Shown: positions 50,838-62,750, counted from the first letter of the stretch. The stretch is DNA of 64,000 nt from Cordilura impudica (GCA_963682025.1 OY821519.1:69237025-69301024); one strand, 5' to 3'. A program made the numbers and translations. Notes: a model not told the origin generated them from the letters alone.

Positions 50838-51690
50838 GCAAATATGGTAAAATATGAATTTCGAGTGCTCATAAAACGATATTTTTTGCGGAAAAACCAT
50901 CACTGGCCATCAATTTTAATGGTAATAAACTAGTTTACTTTGTGACGCCGAACGTTCTGCGAGACCAATTGAGTACATTACACCCGAAAATATCGAAAAA
51001 ATTTACAATATGGTATCAGCCGATCGGAAGGTAAAAATTAGCAATATTATTTATATCATAGCTATATCTTGCCCGGTAATTTCGATTTTAAATGATCACT
51101 TATGTTTTAGAATTGACCATAAACATAATCGTGTGACATTTTCAAAGAAGTGTTTGGTATTTTTCAACCGCAATATGAACGAGTTTTTGCGCCGTTCTAG
51201 AATGATGGCTCCATTACAACACAATGGCGACCAAGAACCGGCACCGAATCAAGCCAGCGTGAGCCTATCGATCGGCAAGGTGATTTCGAAAATTTCTTGT
51301 TATATATGCGCGGTATTGATTATATTTAAAAGAGAAAAATTACGATTTTAAAAAACGATCCTATTTAGCCAAGAAAGTGATTTTTCATCATAGACCCCAC
51401 GGTCTATGATCCTCATCCATCGTGTTCCGCCGGACTTAGCCCTCAGTGACTTTTTATTATTTCAAACCTAAAGAATTGGCTTGGCAGAGAGAGTTTGAGC
51501 TCCAGCAATAAAATAAGTTATCAAACAATTGCAATTTTGAGAACCTTGAGAAATATTACTACTTGGAATGGAAAAAAGTAGCCAGGAGGCAAAATATCCA
51601 CCATTTTTCTCAACGACACTTAATTTTTGTGATATCAGCGAATTTATATTTCGCTCCAAAGTTGTACGTTTTTTTAATAAGGCAACCCTA
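50838..51690 (+). pseudogene. mariner transposase relic
   Basis: In scattered frames: 'KYEFRVLIKRYFLRK' (N-terminus), 'DAERSARPIEYITPENIEKIYNMVSADRKVK' (two frames, 50940-51030), 'ITFSKK/TFSKKCLVFFNRNMNEFLRR' (51130-51200), 'PLQHNGDQEPAPNQA', 'HRVPPDLALSDFLLFQ' (51418-51465). Far more decayed than a functional copy. Unlike the mariner at 47065-50756 it retains the N-terminal part. Confidence 0.65.
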
Positions 51691-51834
51691 AAATAGTAAA
51701 TCCACTATTATGATGAGGCGTTCCAAAGAGGGAATAAAATTTAACTAAATTTATCTATATAGCTTAGTTTTCAATTTTATTAAAATCCCAAAATTAATAT
51801 GTAACGGCTATAGCTTTGTTCAACAGTCTGAATA

Positions 51835-53150
51835 TCTCGTAGGGTTTCATGGCGGTTTTATATGTTTCCGAAATCGCTGAATCCGAATCTCAGTCAGTTT
51901 TTCGTTTCACGTCACGTTTTTGTACTACAGGGGGGAGGGGCAAGTCCTAACCTTCCACTGTTAACAAAATCAATAGGGAGGGTCGGAGAGGGTTAATATA
52001 TTTGACAGACCCCTTTATAGAAAAAATTATTATATGTACCTTATACTCCTATGTGAGTTTGTGCTAATATTTCTAACCGCCAAATATATTTGGCCTATTA
52101 ACCGATCGACTCAGAATCACTTTCTGAGGTGATTTAGCGATGTGAATTCTTCCGTCCGTCCGTCCGTCCGTCTGTGTGTCCATGTAAACCTTGTAATCAA
52201 ACTGCAGGTCGCAAATATGAATATATTTCGATGAAATTTGATTTATAAGAGCGCTATTGGAATTGGTGAAAATCGGTGAATGTTCAGACCTAGTTCCCAT
52301 ACAAATGACTCTTATGAGATCGATTGAAATTGCCGCAAAATCCAAATTATTGTACAGATCCGGCAAAATTTGGTTTGTGTGTGCTTATTACATCCATTGA
52401 ACACTAGTCCAAATATTAACCCAGTTTAACAATTCTTAGTCAGCTGGTTCCCCGATCTTCACTTAAATGTATCAAAAAAACAAAAATAATTCACAGATTT
52501 TTCTCAGATCTGGTTTGTATATGTTTTTGCAATGAAATAAGTGTTTTTATCAACTATGGTCAGGATAGGTTTCGACTTTTTTCCTTGCCCTTGATCTTTT
52601 TCATATCTGTAGACAAAAAAAAATAATAACAGTGCCACTCAGATTTGGTTTATGCTTATTTTCTATATCCTATTATTTGGATCTAAGACTATTTCTCTAA
52701 ATACATGGTATAGGGTATCATATTGTCGGTCTAGACTATAATTTACTTACTTGTTTTTTTTTTTTTTAATTAAGTTAAATAGAACATGTTTTAATTGGGT
52801 CAAATATCCGCAATTTAATGAAAGATATTACCTTCGAAACGAAACTGACAGAAACGGAAGTAAAACCAGAAATATAATAGAAATATAAAAATACATGTTC
52901 TGTTCAACTTATTTAACTAAACTAAAAAAAAGTATATCTTTTCTACAAAGTTATACAAAAAGTATAATATTTGTAGCGCTCCGGAGTGGATAGGTCCCAA
53001 AAGTTGGTCGCGAAAAGTCGTTCATATATATTAACCATCTCCGACCCTCCTTCTCGATTTCATTAACAGCAGGGGGTTAGGAAAAAATTGACTTCAGATT
53101 CGTGTTCAGCGAACTCGAAAACATTAAAACCTACGGGATTTTTATTTTTT
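51835..53150. mobile_element. Inverted-arm element interrupted by family A copy A7
   Basis: 51835-52008 ('gtagggttt...tttccgaaatcgctgaatccgaatct...cactgttaac.aaatcaatagggagggtcggagagggttaatata') pairs with 53016-53150 in inverse order. Arms are about 140-175 bp and diverged. The interval holds A7 and, at 52757-53015, a second small inverted repeat ('aagttaaatagaacatgt' near 52773 and its inverse near 52895). Confidence 0.6.
52037..52756 (-). mobile_element. Family A repeat, copy A7 (degraded)
   Basis: (GTCC)n run at 52151-52170, 'catgtaaaccttgtaatcaaactgcaggtcgcaaatatgaatatat', and right end 'tcggtctagactataatttacttacttgtt'. The palindrome is partly deleted. Confidence 0.8.
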
Positions 53151-53332
53151 TGAAAATTGTTGTACAGTGTTTTTAATCACAAGTTTACGTAGCTACATAT
53201 AGATTCAGGACTTTTTGATAATATCCATTTATTATGCACTTTTTAGTTTTGGTCGTTTAAAAAAATATATAAAATTTTGCTAACCACTTTCATTCAGTAA
53301 GGATTTCATGAGTTTTTCCCAAATCTAAGAAA

Positions 53333-54123
53333 AACAAATAAGAAAATTATAGTCGGTCTATACGATACCCTATACCATGCGTTTAGAGACCCTATCTCTT
53401 AGGCCCAACTAATTGGATATAGAAAATAAGCATAAACCAATTTTGAGTGGCATTTTTATTAATTTTTTTGGCTGCAGATATGAAAAAGTTCATATCGGAT
53501 GCTATGCCTATATGGGGACTCGGTCCAAAAATGGACCGATCCTGACCATGGTTGGTAACGTCTCTTGTATTTTGCGAAAATATATACAAAAAAAATTTGA
53601 GATGAATCAGTGCAATATTTTTGTTTTTTGGTAGATTAAAGTGAGAATCGGGAAGCAGCTCTATATGGGGCCTATGACTAATAGTTGTCCCATAGGGATC
53701 GTTTTTGGACTACTCATTAATGGATGTAATAAATATATGCAAACCCAATTTGACTAAGATCTATACGACAATTTGGATCTTATGTCAATTTATGTCGATT
53801 TTATAGGGGTCATTTGTATGGGGGCTAGGTCTGAACTTGGACCGATTCTCACCAATTTCAATAGCGTTCATCCCATGGCCGATGAAAACTTACATACCAA
53901 ATTTCAACAAAATATATTCATATTTGCGACCTGCAGTTTGATTACAAAGTTTACATGGACACACAGACGGACGGACGGACGGACGGACATTGTTAAATCA
54001 ACTCAAAAAGTGATTCTGATTCGATCGGTATAATTAAAGATGGGTCTAGGTCAAATATTTTTGGTTGTTACAAACAGCAGCTCAAAGTCATTATACCCAA
54101 ATCACATAGTGGTATAGGGTATA
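53333..54123 (+). mobile_element. Family A repeat, copy A8
   Basis: Left ACAAATAAGAAAATTATAGTCGG lacks half of the palindrome; right CACATAGTGGTATAGGGTATA. It is followed 28 bp later by mini-Helitron H5. Confidence 0.9.
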
Positions 54124-54151
54124 ACAATTGTTCCAAACAATTCCAGACACA

Positions 54152-54515
54152 TCTATAATATTAATAGGCTAGGTGATTGCTTGTTACCGATGTTTTGTTC
54201 TACCATTTTATCCCAATTTGGACTGAACGTATATTATTTTAAAGGTATTTCTTTTTAGCTGTTCACCAGATTAACAGATTTTTTAATTTTTTCCTTTATT
54301 TTGAGTAAATTGCATTTAAAGTTGCTACTAACACATACATAAAATTATACATATGATATGTGTGTGTTTATTAAATTTGTTAATGTGTTTGTTAGTGAGT
54401 TTGTTTTCTTCATTCGCAATAATAATAAACCAAAATAATGTTGGTTTGTGAATTGGCTAAGTTGAAAAAGTTGCCTAGAAGTTGCAGTCGAATTTCGAGT
54501 GCTGGAAACTGCTAG
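54152..54515 (+). mobile_element. Mini-Helitron copy H5 (364 bp)
   Basis: A then TCTATAATATTAATAGGCTA at the left. Hairpin around 'tcgaatttcga', spacer, and GCTAG followed by T at the right. Complete non-autonomous copy. Confidence 0.85.
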
Positions 54516-55414
54516 TATATATAATTGCTTTTAGTTAATAAAAAAAAAATAACTTTAGAAACTAGAGTCTAGTTTATGTCGTGGACTTTATTAAGAAAAA
54601 CTATATCTATAAATATTTCGAACTCTAACAAAATGGAATTTGATATCAAAACAAACATATGCTTATATAAAAAAACGAAACAGGAAAAAATAGCAATTAA
54701 TAAACAATAGACACATAATTGAAATGTAAAATATACTCAATATATAAAGTGCTATCAAGATTTTTTATTCATTAAACAATGACTTTGACTTTGAACATCA
54801 AGTGTGAAAAAAAACAAGTGCAATGAAAGGGAAATACGTACGTCGAGTATTTCTATTGAATGCGGTGAACTTTAAATAAAGCAAACTACGAAAAAAAAAA
54901 ATAAAATGCAAATATTCATAAAAGTTATTTAAATAAGGTGGTAATAAAGTATACACTGAGTAAAGTTCGAATAAATCCACTGAATCTATTTATATTAGCA
55001 TTTCAATGAACTTTAATAATTATTACCCTGTAAACATTTTCTATGAAAACTTTCGAGTTCATTTTATGAAACGAAAAGTTTCAAAGTTATATGAAAAAAA
55101 AATGAATTCAAATTTCTTCAGTAAAGACGAAATGAATGGCTAAATATAGGAAAAACATTATAAAATTTTGAATTTCCTAAACATGAAATAGAAGATTAAT
55201 TTGTATTTTAAGTTAAAAGTCTCTATAATTTTTCCAATTCATTGGTAAAACATTAAAATTTTTAAAGATAAGTTACAGTAAACTTAGGCATTTTTTTCAA
55301 ATTTTAAAGATAATTAGAATTTTTTGTTATTTTGATAAATTTACATCTAACAATGTTATTTTCTTTTTTTTTTCAGAAAAAAACGGAACAATTTAAAAAC
55401 TTTTTAATGTTAAA
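54516..55414. other. AT-rich stretch, no gene seen
   Basis: No coding similarity or repeat terminus recognised. Confidence 0.45.
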
Positions 55415-55875
55415 CTAGAGGACCCCTGCTGCTCCGCAGCATTATATTATATTATATTAATTTTTATAATATAATACCAAAATTTGTCAAGATAAGTTAA
55501 CGTACAGTAATGCCAAAATATGCCAAGAGAAGTTAACGTACAGTAAAAGTAAAGTATTGGATTGTCCACGCATAACTTTCCTCAAACCCAACGAATTTGC
55601 CAAGAGAAGTTAACGTACAATAATGGCAAAATATGCCAAGATAAGTTAACGTACAGTAAAAGTAAAGTTGATTCTCCACGCATGACTTTCCTCAAACCCA
55701 ACGAATTTAAGCAGTTAATAGCTCAAAAGAAGGAGCTTGATCCACTGAGTGTTCTTAGACCTATGTCAACAGCCTACGTTAATTTGAACTCTAGTTATAG
55801 AGGTTTGAGAGAAGAAAAATGTTGAAAAAAATCTTGAATGCAAAGTTTATTCATAAATTCTTTTAATATATAAGA
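55415..55875 (-). mobile_element. Second mini-Helitron family, one copy (461 bp)
   Basis: Minus strand 3' end: TGCTGC-gga-GCAGCA hairpin, GGGGTCCT spacer, CTAG and T. A candidate 5' end TCTTATATATTAAAAG preceded by A lies at 55875. Inside, a ~113-bp unit ('gccaaaatatgccaagagaagttaacg...tttcctcaaacccaacgaattt') is present twice (about 55512 and 55625). The 3' end is convincing; the 5' end is the best candidate only. Confidence 0.65.
55562..55825 (+). other. 87-codon open frame inside the Helitron, unrecognised
   Basis: Its second half ('PRMTFLKPNEFKQLIAQKKELDPLSVLRPMSTAYVN' in part) has more protein-like composition than its surroundings and could be a captured exon, since Helitrons capture gene fragments. 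Its first half is the tandem repeat. I recognise no family. Weak evidence for a real gene. Confidence 0.25.
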
Positions 55876-55892
55876 TAATTTTTTGCATTTTA

Positions 55893-56632
55893 ATACCCTA
55901 AAACACTATGTGGTCAGGGTATAATGACTTTGTGCCGATTTTTGTAATCACCAAAAATATTTGACCCAGACCCATCTTTTATTATATCGATCGACTCAGA
56001 ATCATTTTCAAAATCAATTTCTGAGTCAAATCGGCGTCTGTCCGTCCTTCTATCCGTCCGCCATGTAAACCTTGTAATCAAACTACAGGTCACAAATATG
56101 AATATATTTTGATGAAATTTAGTATATAAGCTGATATCGGGCATATGATGAACACTATTGAAATTGATGAAAATCAGTATATGTTCAGACGAGGTCTCCA
56201 TGGGATCGATGGCCCCTATCAGATCGACTGAAATTGCCATAATATCCAAATATCATATATATCTCGTTCAAATTGGATTTCTGTACGTTTCTTACATCCA
56301 TTTATCAGTAAATAAACCCGGTTGGACAATTCTTAGTCATAGCCCCCAAAGCGGATTCCCGATCTTCACTTAAATCTACCAAAAGATAAAAATGTTGCAC
56401 AGAATGTTCTCAAATTTGGTTTGTATATATTTTTGGAAAAAATAAGTGACCTTTCCAAATATGGTCAGAATCGGTCCATTTTTCGACCCAGCCCCCATAT
56501 AAAATAATAATAGCAATGCCTCTCAAATTTGGTTTATGCTTATTTTATATATCAATTAGTTGGACCTAAGCGATAGGGTCTTTAAAAGCAAGGTAGAGGA
56601 TATCGTATAGTCGGTCTAGCCTGACTATAAGT
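55893..56632 (-). mobile_element. Family A repeat, copy A9 (degraded)
   Basis: ATACCCTAAAACACTATGTGG at the left, 'gtctgtccgtccttctatccgtcc' at 56035-56060, and 'gtatagtcggtctagcctgactat' at the right. The terminal ACTTGTT is lost. Confidence 0.8.
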
Positions 56633-56785
56633 AATTTAGGTGAAAATGATAAAAGTAAAAATTAATGGAAAAGTATAAGAATTACTTCCATAATTTTGAA
56701 TTTCTTAAGCATAACATAGAATGCAACCCCTAGAGTTTAATTAGTATTTTAAAGAAAAACTTTGTATCAGCTACCAAATTCAATA

Positions 56786-56915
56786 ATAACAAGTAAGATT
56801 GTTAAATTCGACTTTACCGAATCTTTGATACCCTCTACCTGAGTTCTAAACACAATATTATAACCAAGTTTGTCAATATTAGGAGACAAAATTTCAAATT
56901 ATAACGACTTGATTT
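56786..56915 (+). repeat. Family B repeat, copy B3, 5' fragment
   Basis: 'aacaagtaagattgttaaattcgactttaccgaatc' holds a short hairpin (attcg/cgaat), then 'ataccctctacctgagttctaaacacaatattataaccaa', shared with 28130-28210. The opening AACAAGTAAG is also that of family A. Confidence 0.6.
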
Positions 56916-57059
56916 ATTACAATGATGTTTAAAGTTCTTAATATATTTTACAAAAATCTTAGGTATTTTCGTGCAATTTTAATTGAAAGCAAAATTATTG
57001 AAAACAGTGATTACAAATGTGAACACACAATTAAATTTTTTTTTTTTTTCGTTTGTTTA

Positions 57060-57100
57060 TCAGCGATGTATACACATTTTTGTGTATACATTGCTGATAC
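57060..57100. repeat. 18-bp-stem hairpin
   Basis: 'atcagcgatgtatacaca', a tetra-T loop, and its inverse with one mismatch. Function unknown; not followed by a terminator-like tract. Confidence 0.8.
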
Positions 57101-57156
57101 ATATCAAAACGCACATGTTCTGTTGGGTATAAACATGTTTCATTACGTTAATTTTT

Positions 57157-57970
57157 GATGCGTAAACATCTAATTCACAATACAATCACAAAAATAGCGT
57201 AATATGTGAGCTCACATGTTACGCTGTGAGACGTAAGACAAAATCGGTGTGACTTATGATTGTATTGGTGAAAAAATTATGATGTGTAATAACCTGTTTG
57301 AAAATGAAAATTTAAAAGTACAAAATTAAAAATAAAAAATAAAAAATAACAAATAAAAATTAAAAAATAAAAAATAAAAAATAAAAAATAAACAATGAAA
57401 AATGAAAAATAAAAAATTAAAAATAAAACATGAGAAATAGAAAATGAAAAATGGGAAATGAAAAACGAAAAATTAAAAATGAAAAACGAAAAATGAAAAA
57501 TGAAAAATGAAAAATAAAAAATGAAAAATTAAAAATAAAAAATTAATGGAAAAATGAGAAATAAGGAATGAAAAATTAAAAATGAAAAATAAGAAATAAA
57601 AAATGAAAAATAAAAACTGAAAAATTAAAAATAAAAAATTAAAATTGAAAAATGAAAAATAAAAATGAAAAACGAAAAATAAAAAATTAATGAAAAATGG
57701 AGAAATAAGAAATGAAAAACTAAAAATGAAAAACGAAAAATGAAAAATGAAAAAATAAAAAATAAAAAATTTATGAAAAATCAGAAATAAGAAATGAACA
57801 ATAAAAAACGAAAAATTAAAAATTAACCGGCTGAAATAATAAAAATACATATTTTTATATTAGCAGAGCCCCTGCAGTTGTTTGCTATAAGTGACACATA
57901 GATGACGCTTTATGTTTGATTTTCAAAAAGTGCCATAAAAATATCTTTAATTACTAGATGTTTACACATC
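57157..57970. mobile_element. Family C element with AAAAATGA-type tandem interior
   Basis: Left GATGCGTAAACATCT and right (inverse) GATGTGTAAACATCT. 57180-57302 matches 43432-43600, including the 'gtgagctcac' palindrome. 57303-57835 is a degenerate 6-8-bp array (AAAAATGA, AAAAATA, AAAAATT). Its long minus-strand open frame is an artefact of the repeat. Confidence 0.6.
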
Positions 57971-58008
57971 TCCCCTGTGATCGGACTCACATGAATTTTT
58001 TATATAAA

Positions 58009-58550
58009 ATAAACCAAATTTGAAAAATTTATATGGGATATTATTTTCAAAAACTGGACCGATCATGCCAGTATTTATAAGTCATTTATCACATGTAATC
58101 TAAATTTGAGACAAATCTATGCAATATTCTTGTTTTCAGATAGATTTAAGTGAAGATCCGGGGACTATATGGAGCCTATGACTAAAAATGGTTTTGCAGG
58201 GTTTATTTTTCGACTTCTAATTAGTGTGTATAATACAAACATATACAACAAAATGTTATCAATATATATATATAATAATCTGGATTTTGCGAGTATTTTA
58301 GTCCATCCGACAAGGGTTATTTGTATGGGGGCTAAATCTGAACATCCACCGATTTTAACCAATTCTAATCGAGATTGCCGGTCGATATCGAATTTCAGCA
58401 AAAAATATTCATATTTGCGACTTGTAGTTTGCTTACAAGGTTCATATTGACACTCGGACAGACAAATAAGCGGATTTCGCTATATCGACTCAGAAAGCTG
58501 GTCGATCGACATAATAAAAGATTGGTCTAGGTCAAATATAAGGTATAATA
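58009..58550 (+). repeat. Family A relic, copy A10
   Basis: Recognisable by 'atagatttaagtgaagatc.ggg', 'atatggagcctatgactaa', 'ttatttgtatgggggctaaatctgaacat', 'attcatatttgcgacttgtagttt' and 'atcgac.taataaaaga'. Termini eroded. Confidence 0.75.
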
Positions 58551-59190
58551 ATTACAAAATTTAAAATATAAGTTACAAATAACTTAGGTATTTTTTTAAT
58601 TTTTTGAAGATTAGAATTGTATGAGAAATATAATTTCAATAAATTAACATTTAACAATAAATTTACATTAACAAGGTTAAGGATTTAGATAAATTTTTCT
58701 AAATTTCTTTTTTTGTCAAAAAAAGTTTAATAATTTCAAAATTTCTTAATGTTAAATAACACAAATTTACGAGTTCCGGTCAACTTTTGGCTCAGAACGC
58801 TAAATTCGAATCCGGGTTACGTTTTTCAAGATTGGTTATAGTTCTTTTGTCCTCACATGTTGGCAGCACTGCCTGTTACAACGACAATCGGCTGTTCGCA
58901 TCGCTAGAAACAATATTTCAATTAAATTTGTTCAATTTGTTCCAAAACCTGTGAAAATTTAACGAAAAGAAGTGCACAGTTGATTCACAGAGTTTTTTTT
59001 TTTTATTTTGCGGAAGTTACGAGTATATCACCAGAAAAAGTGGGAAAAATATTACAGATATGGTCAGAGATGCATATTTTCATTATTTTGGTTTCTCTGT
59101 AGTAAACACTCGCCAGCCGTTTGAACCGAATATAACGCGTGTAATACAAAACTGAACAAGTTGTCACTTGGTCAAAACGTGGGAACTTTA
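58551..59190. other. No gene recognised
   Basis: 58770-58980 is less AT-rich than its surroundings and may be the upstream part of the transposase relic that follows, but I cannot read a frame through it. Confidence 0.4.
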
Positions 59191-59194
59191 TGGT

Positions 59195-59395
59195 AATCAC
59201 CGACGATGGGTACATCACCATCCGAAGATTTTGACATGGAAGAAAAACATTTAATTTCGCAGAGTAAACTGAATGACTTGATTTGGATTTATCGAAATAA
59301 AAAGGAAAATTGTTGGCATCACGGTAGCAGGAGTGGAAATGTCTTGGCACTCAAACAAAAGTCAGTGTTTACAGAAACATTTTTCTATATAGTTA
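59195..59395 (+). pseudogene. Third relic of the unnamed DDE-like transposase family (fragment)
   Basis: 'MEEKHLISQSKLNDLI' and, after a shift, 'DLSK.KGKLLASR.QEW' and 'TKVSVYRN' match the 'VTQAELND...ELLASRMQQW...SKVIIYRDRN' block of the relic at 3930-5550 (4345-4480). The catalytic part is absent. Confidence 0.55.
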
Positions 59396-59400
59396 GCTGA

Positions 59401-60468
59401 AGCTGAATTTTTTTACAGGAGAGGCAAAAAATGTTATGTTGTTATACATCATATGAATATTTCCTTTTTTTTTTTTTGCTAGTTAAGTCGTTTTGCATTT
59501 CAGCTAAAGACATATTTTTCAAATAAATATTAATTGGTTGTGGACTGTTTTCTTACTTTATCTCATAAGATCAGAAGTCTCTCTCCTGGAGCCGATTGTT
59601 GACTTAATTACGTGCTTAAAGATTCCAGTAAGACTTTAGCTTTTCCAAGTAGTAACTTCTTCTAATCGATTTTCGTTAAGTGTTTTTAAGCTGTTTATAC
59701 AAATATTTGTTAAAAAGAATATTATTTTACAAAGTGCTATTAAGAAACTAATATTTGTGTGAATTCTGAAGCTGATAATTTTTTTTTTTTTAACTTAATG
59801 ATACACATGTAGTTTCGATTTCATTTATACAATTGTAATGGCAATCAATTGATTTTAATGAAATAATTAAGACAAAAAACAACCTTTTTAAAAAATGGGT
59901 GTTTTTCTCTTTTCATAATTGTTACACGTTAAAAAGCAAAAATGTTTTTGTTTCAACATTGTGCAAAATCATGTTGGTACGAGTATTAACAAATTAAGGT
60001 TAACAAAATTAAACTGTAGTTTGTTTTTGTTTTTAATAAATATTTTTCTTATTTACAAAATCAACCTTGTCGGTTTTTTTTTTTGCTGATTATAGTTGAA
60101 ATCTTGTTTTTTTTTTTTGAAGATTACAAGTAGTTAATTTATTAATTTTTTTAATAACGTTTTATTATGTTTTCTACGCTTCATTGTTACTTAGTTGCGA
60201 AATATTGTTTGGTACACTTGTCTCCATGTTTGAATTGTGAACATAAAAAATGCAAAAGACATAACAAGATGTCAATCAAATGTCAAAACAATTTATTAAA
60301 GTTATTGCAGAAATATAAAACTGGTGGAAAATATATAATTTATTAAAGCAAACAAACAAATAATGCCCAATTTGTTTGTTAATTGAATAACTTAAATTGT
60401 CTAGATAAACATAATTATTTTTTATGACTTTGTGCGTATTTCATCAATAGTAGGGTTATTCACTTATA
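59401..60468. other. AT-rich stretch, no gene seen
   Basis: T runs at 59466-59478 and 60072-60081 and similar. No coding similarity. Confidence 0.45.
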
Positions 60469-60836
60469 CTAGCAGATTCCAGCGCTCGATATTCGAGTGC
60501 AATTTATAGGCAACTTTATTTCTCAAGTTAGCCAATTCATAAACCAACACTTTTTTTGGTTTATTATTGTTGTGAATGAAGATAACAAACTCATTAACAG
60601 ACACATTAACAAATTTAATAAAACACACATAGCGTATGTATAATTTTATGTACGTGTTAGTAGCAACTTTAAATTCAATTTAATCAAAATATGGGGAAAA
60701 AATTAAAAATCTGTAAATCTGGTGATTAGCTAAAAAGAAATAACTTTCAAATAATATACGCTTGGTCAAAATCGGGATAAAACGGTAGAAGAAAACATCG
60801 GTAACAAGAAATCGCCTAGCCTATTAATATTATAGA
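60469..60836 (-). mobile_element. Mini-Helitron copy H6 (368 bp)
   Basis: Minus strand: A then TCTATAATATTAATAGGCTA at the 60836 end. At the other end a GCACTCGA/TCGAGCGC hairpin (3-nt loop, one wobble pair), a 9-nt spacer, CTAG and T. Best-preserved copy. Confidence 0.88.
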
Positions 60837-61343
60837 TTTACCGAAATATATCAAATAGCTTTATAAAAAACTAACCCATAAAAACCAATTTTTTATTAAG
60901 TTTACCATCATGTAATTAAAATGAAAATAAAACACGTCTAGAAAAATATCTATGTCAAAAATTTCAAAAAAAAATTTCTTTATCTCCATTTGAATTTTCT
61001 TTTCATATTATATCCTCTTACATTCGTTTCGGGTTTATATTAAAGGAATCTTAAGTCATTGTCATAAATAAGTGTTGACAAAATATTTATCACTGTAAAA
61101 CTTAAATAAATTTATAAGGAATATTGTTTTCAGTCTTTCTCGGTACTCAGTATTATTAAATCACACTCCTAGAACATTTCGAAATATTCAAAATTATACC
61201 ATAATAAAATTTTGTAAACGAAAATTTGTTGGATTATTTCTATCATCGCCACGAGTCTGCCCATAAAGCTTCAGCTTGATTGGATCATCGGAAAAGAGTT
61301 TAAAATCGATCCAGAGTTTTTTTGGGCAGACAAACAGACAGTA

Positions 61344-61713
61344 CTGCCCGTTTTCTCAATAGGCGATTATCTTTTATCCCAACGAGAAACTGCCGATTAA
61401 ACAAATTTGGTTTTCTCAATGTCTGGTTTGCTTCTATTTTGTTGCAAAGCTAACCGGCACTCATCTGCCAATTATTTATTTATCGTACAGATAAATTATT
61501 CTCCCAACTTTCATATCAATTTCGAGAGGCATTGCCAACTGAAAATAATTCTCCCAACTTTCATACGTATTTTGAGAGGCATTGCCAACTGAAAATAATG
61601 TTTTTGTCGGTACATTGAGAAAACCAAAATTGTAACCGGCAATTTATCGGTCTAATAAATTTAGGTCCTGGTTAAGTAACAGGCAGTTTGACGATACATT
61701 GAGAAAACCGGCA
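61344..61713. mobile_element. 370-bp MITE flanked by TA, with internal 50-bp duplication
   Basis: CTGCCCGTTTTCTCAAT at the left, inverse TGCCGGTTTTCTCAATGTAT at the right, TA on both sides (61342-61343, 61714-61715). The motif GGTTTTCTCAATGT recurs subterminally on each side (61409-61422; inverse at about 61614-61627). Exact-period 50-bp units at 61498-61547 and 61548-61597. TA flanks suggest a Tc1/mariner-type mobiliser. Confidence 0.65.
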
Positions 61714-61744
61714 TACAAGTTAAAAGAAAGGGAATAAAAATTCG

Positions 61745-61925
61745 TTTATTATTTGGTCTAGACCGACATTATGATACCCTATACCATGCGTTTCCAGAGA
61801 GGGCCTTAGTTCAAACTTCACTGAGGCAATAACTGGATACAGAAAATATGATGATATCGTTATTAATTTGTGGAGTGCAGATATGAAAAAGTTCATATCT
61901 ACAGTTATTCTACATGAGGACTAGG
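61745..61925 (+). repeat. Family A fragment, copy A11
   Basis: 'ttggtctagaccgac', 'gataccctataccatgcgttt' and 'tgcagatatgaaaaagttcatat', then degenerate. Confidence 0.7.
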
Positions 61926-62202
61926 TGTTGGTATCACCAGACTTGCAGAAATGCAGTCAGATTCAGAGAGGAAGCATACAGATAGTGGCGTGAAAATAAA
62001 AATTTCGTTACTGATCAAACAGGCGATAACTGATATGCCAAAATACTAAGACGCGAAAAGGTTCATTGCGATCAGCGTCTTCTTTTTGCTCTTCGGACAG
62101 CAAGAATTTTTGGTCATTTTATAAAAGAGTAATAATCTAACCCATAAAAACAAAGAGTCTATTAAAACTCTTTCTTTCCTTACGCATATGAGTTTTGAAT
62201 CT

Positions 62203-62750
62203 CTCCGTGACTGCGCGTGAATTTACGTGACTATTTTAAAATTAATCTTTGGTCAGAACAAGTCTATGGACCAAGTTTCAGATTGATTGGATGAGGGGAA
62301 ATGGGGTTTCAATCACTCCGTGACTGTGCGTGACTATGTCGAAGTTGATCTTTCTTTACAGCAAGTATATTGACCATGTTTCAGATCGATCGGATGAGGG
62401 GAAACGACATTTAGATCACTCCGTGACTGTGCGTGACCATGCGTGACTGTGCGTGACTAAGTAAAAGTTAATCTTTTTTTCGCAGCAAGTGTATGGACCA
62501 AGTTTCAGATCGATCGGATGAGGGGAAATGACATTTAGATCACTTCGTGACTGTGCGTGACCATGCATGACTGTGCATGACTAAGTCAATTTTAATCTTT
62601 TTTTCACAGCAAGTGTATGTAGCAAGTTTCAGATCGACGAGACTAGGGGAAATGACATTTAGATCACTCCGTGACCACGCGTGACTACCCCAAAATTAAT
62701 CTGTAGTCACAACAAGACTATGGGCCAAGTTTCAAGTCAATTTTTTAAGG
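62203..62750. repeat. Minisatellite, five units of ~105-125 bp
   Basis: Each unit: 'ctccgtgactgtgcgtgac', a variable A/T part with 'ttaatctttt', 'agcaagt.tatggaccaagtttcagatcgatcggatgagggg', 'aaatgacatttagatca'. Units begin near 62203, 62313, 62417, 62541 and 62663. The third and fourth hold an inner doubling of 'gtgactgtgcgtgaccatgc'. Higher GC than its surroundings. Confidence 0.85.

Noticed and set aside
57473..57850. 125-residue Phe/Leu-rich membrane-like protein on the minus strand
   Set aside because: The A/T array simply lacks stops in this frame. No start context and no similarity.
58165..58401. 78-codon and 93-codon opposed frames
   Set aside because: Both lie in the eroded family A copy A10.
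59003..59350. 115-codon minus-strand frame
   Set aside because: Antisense of the third transposase fragment; no similarity I recognise.
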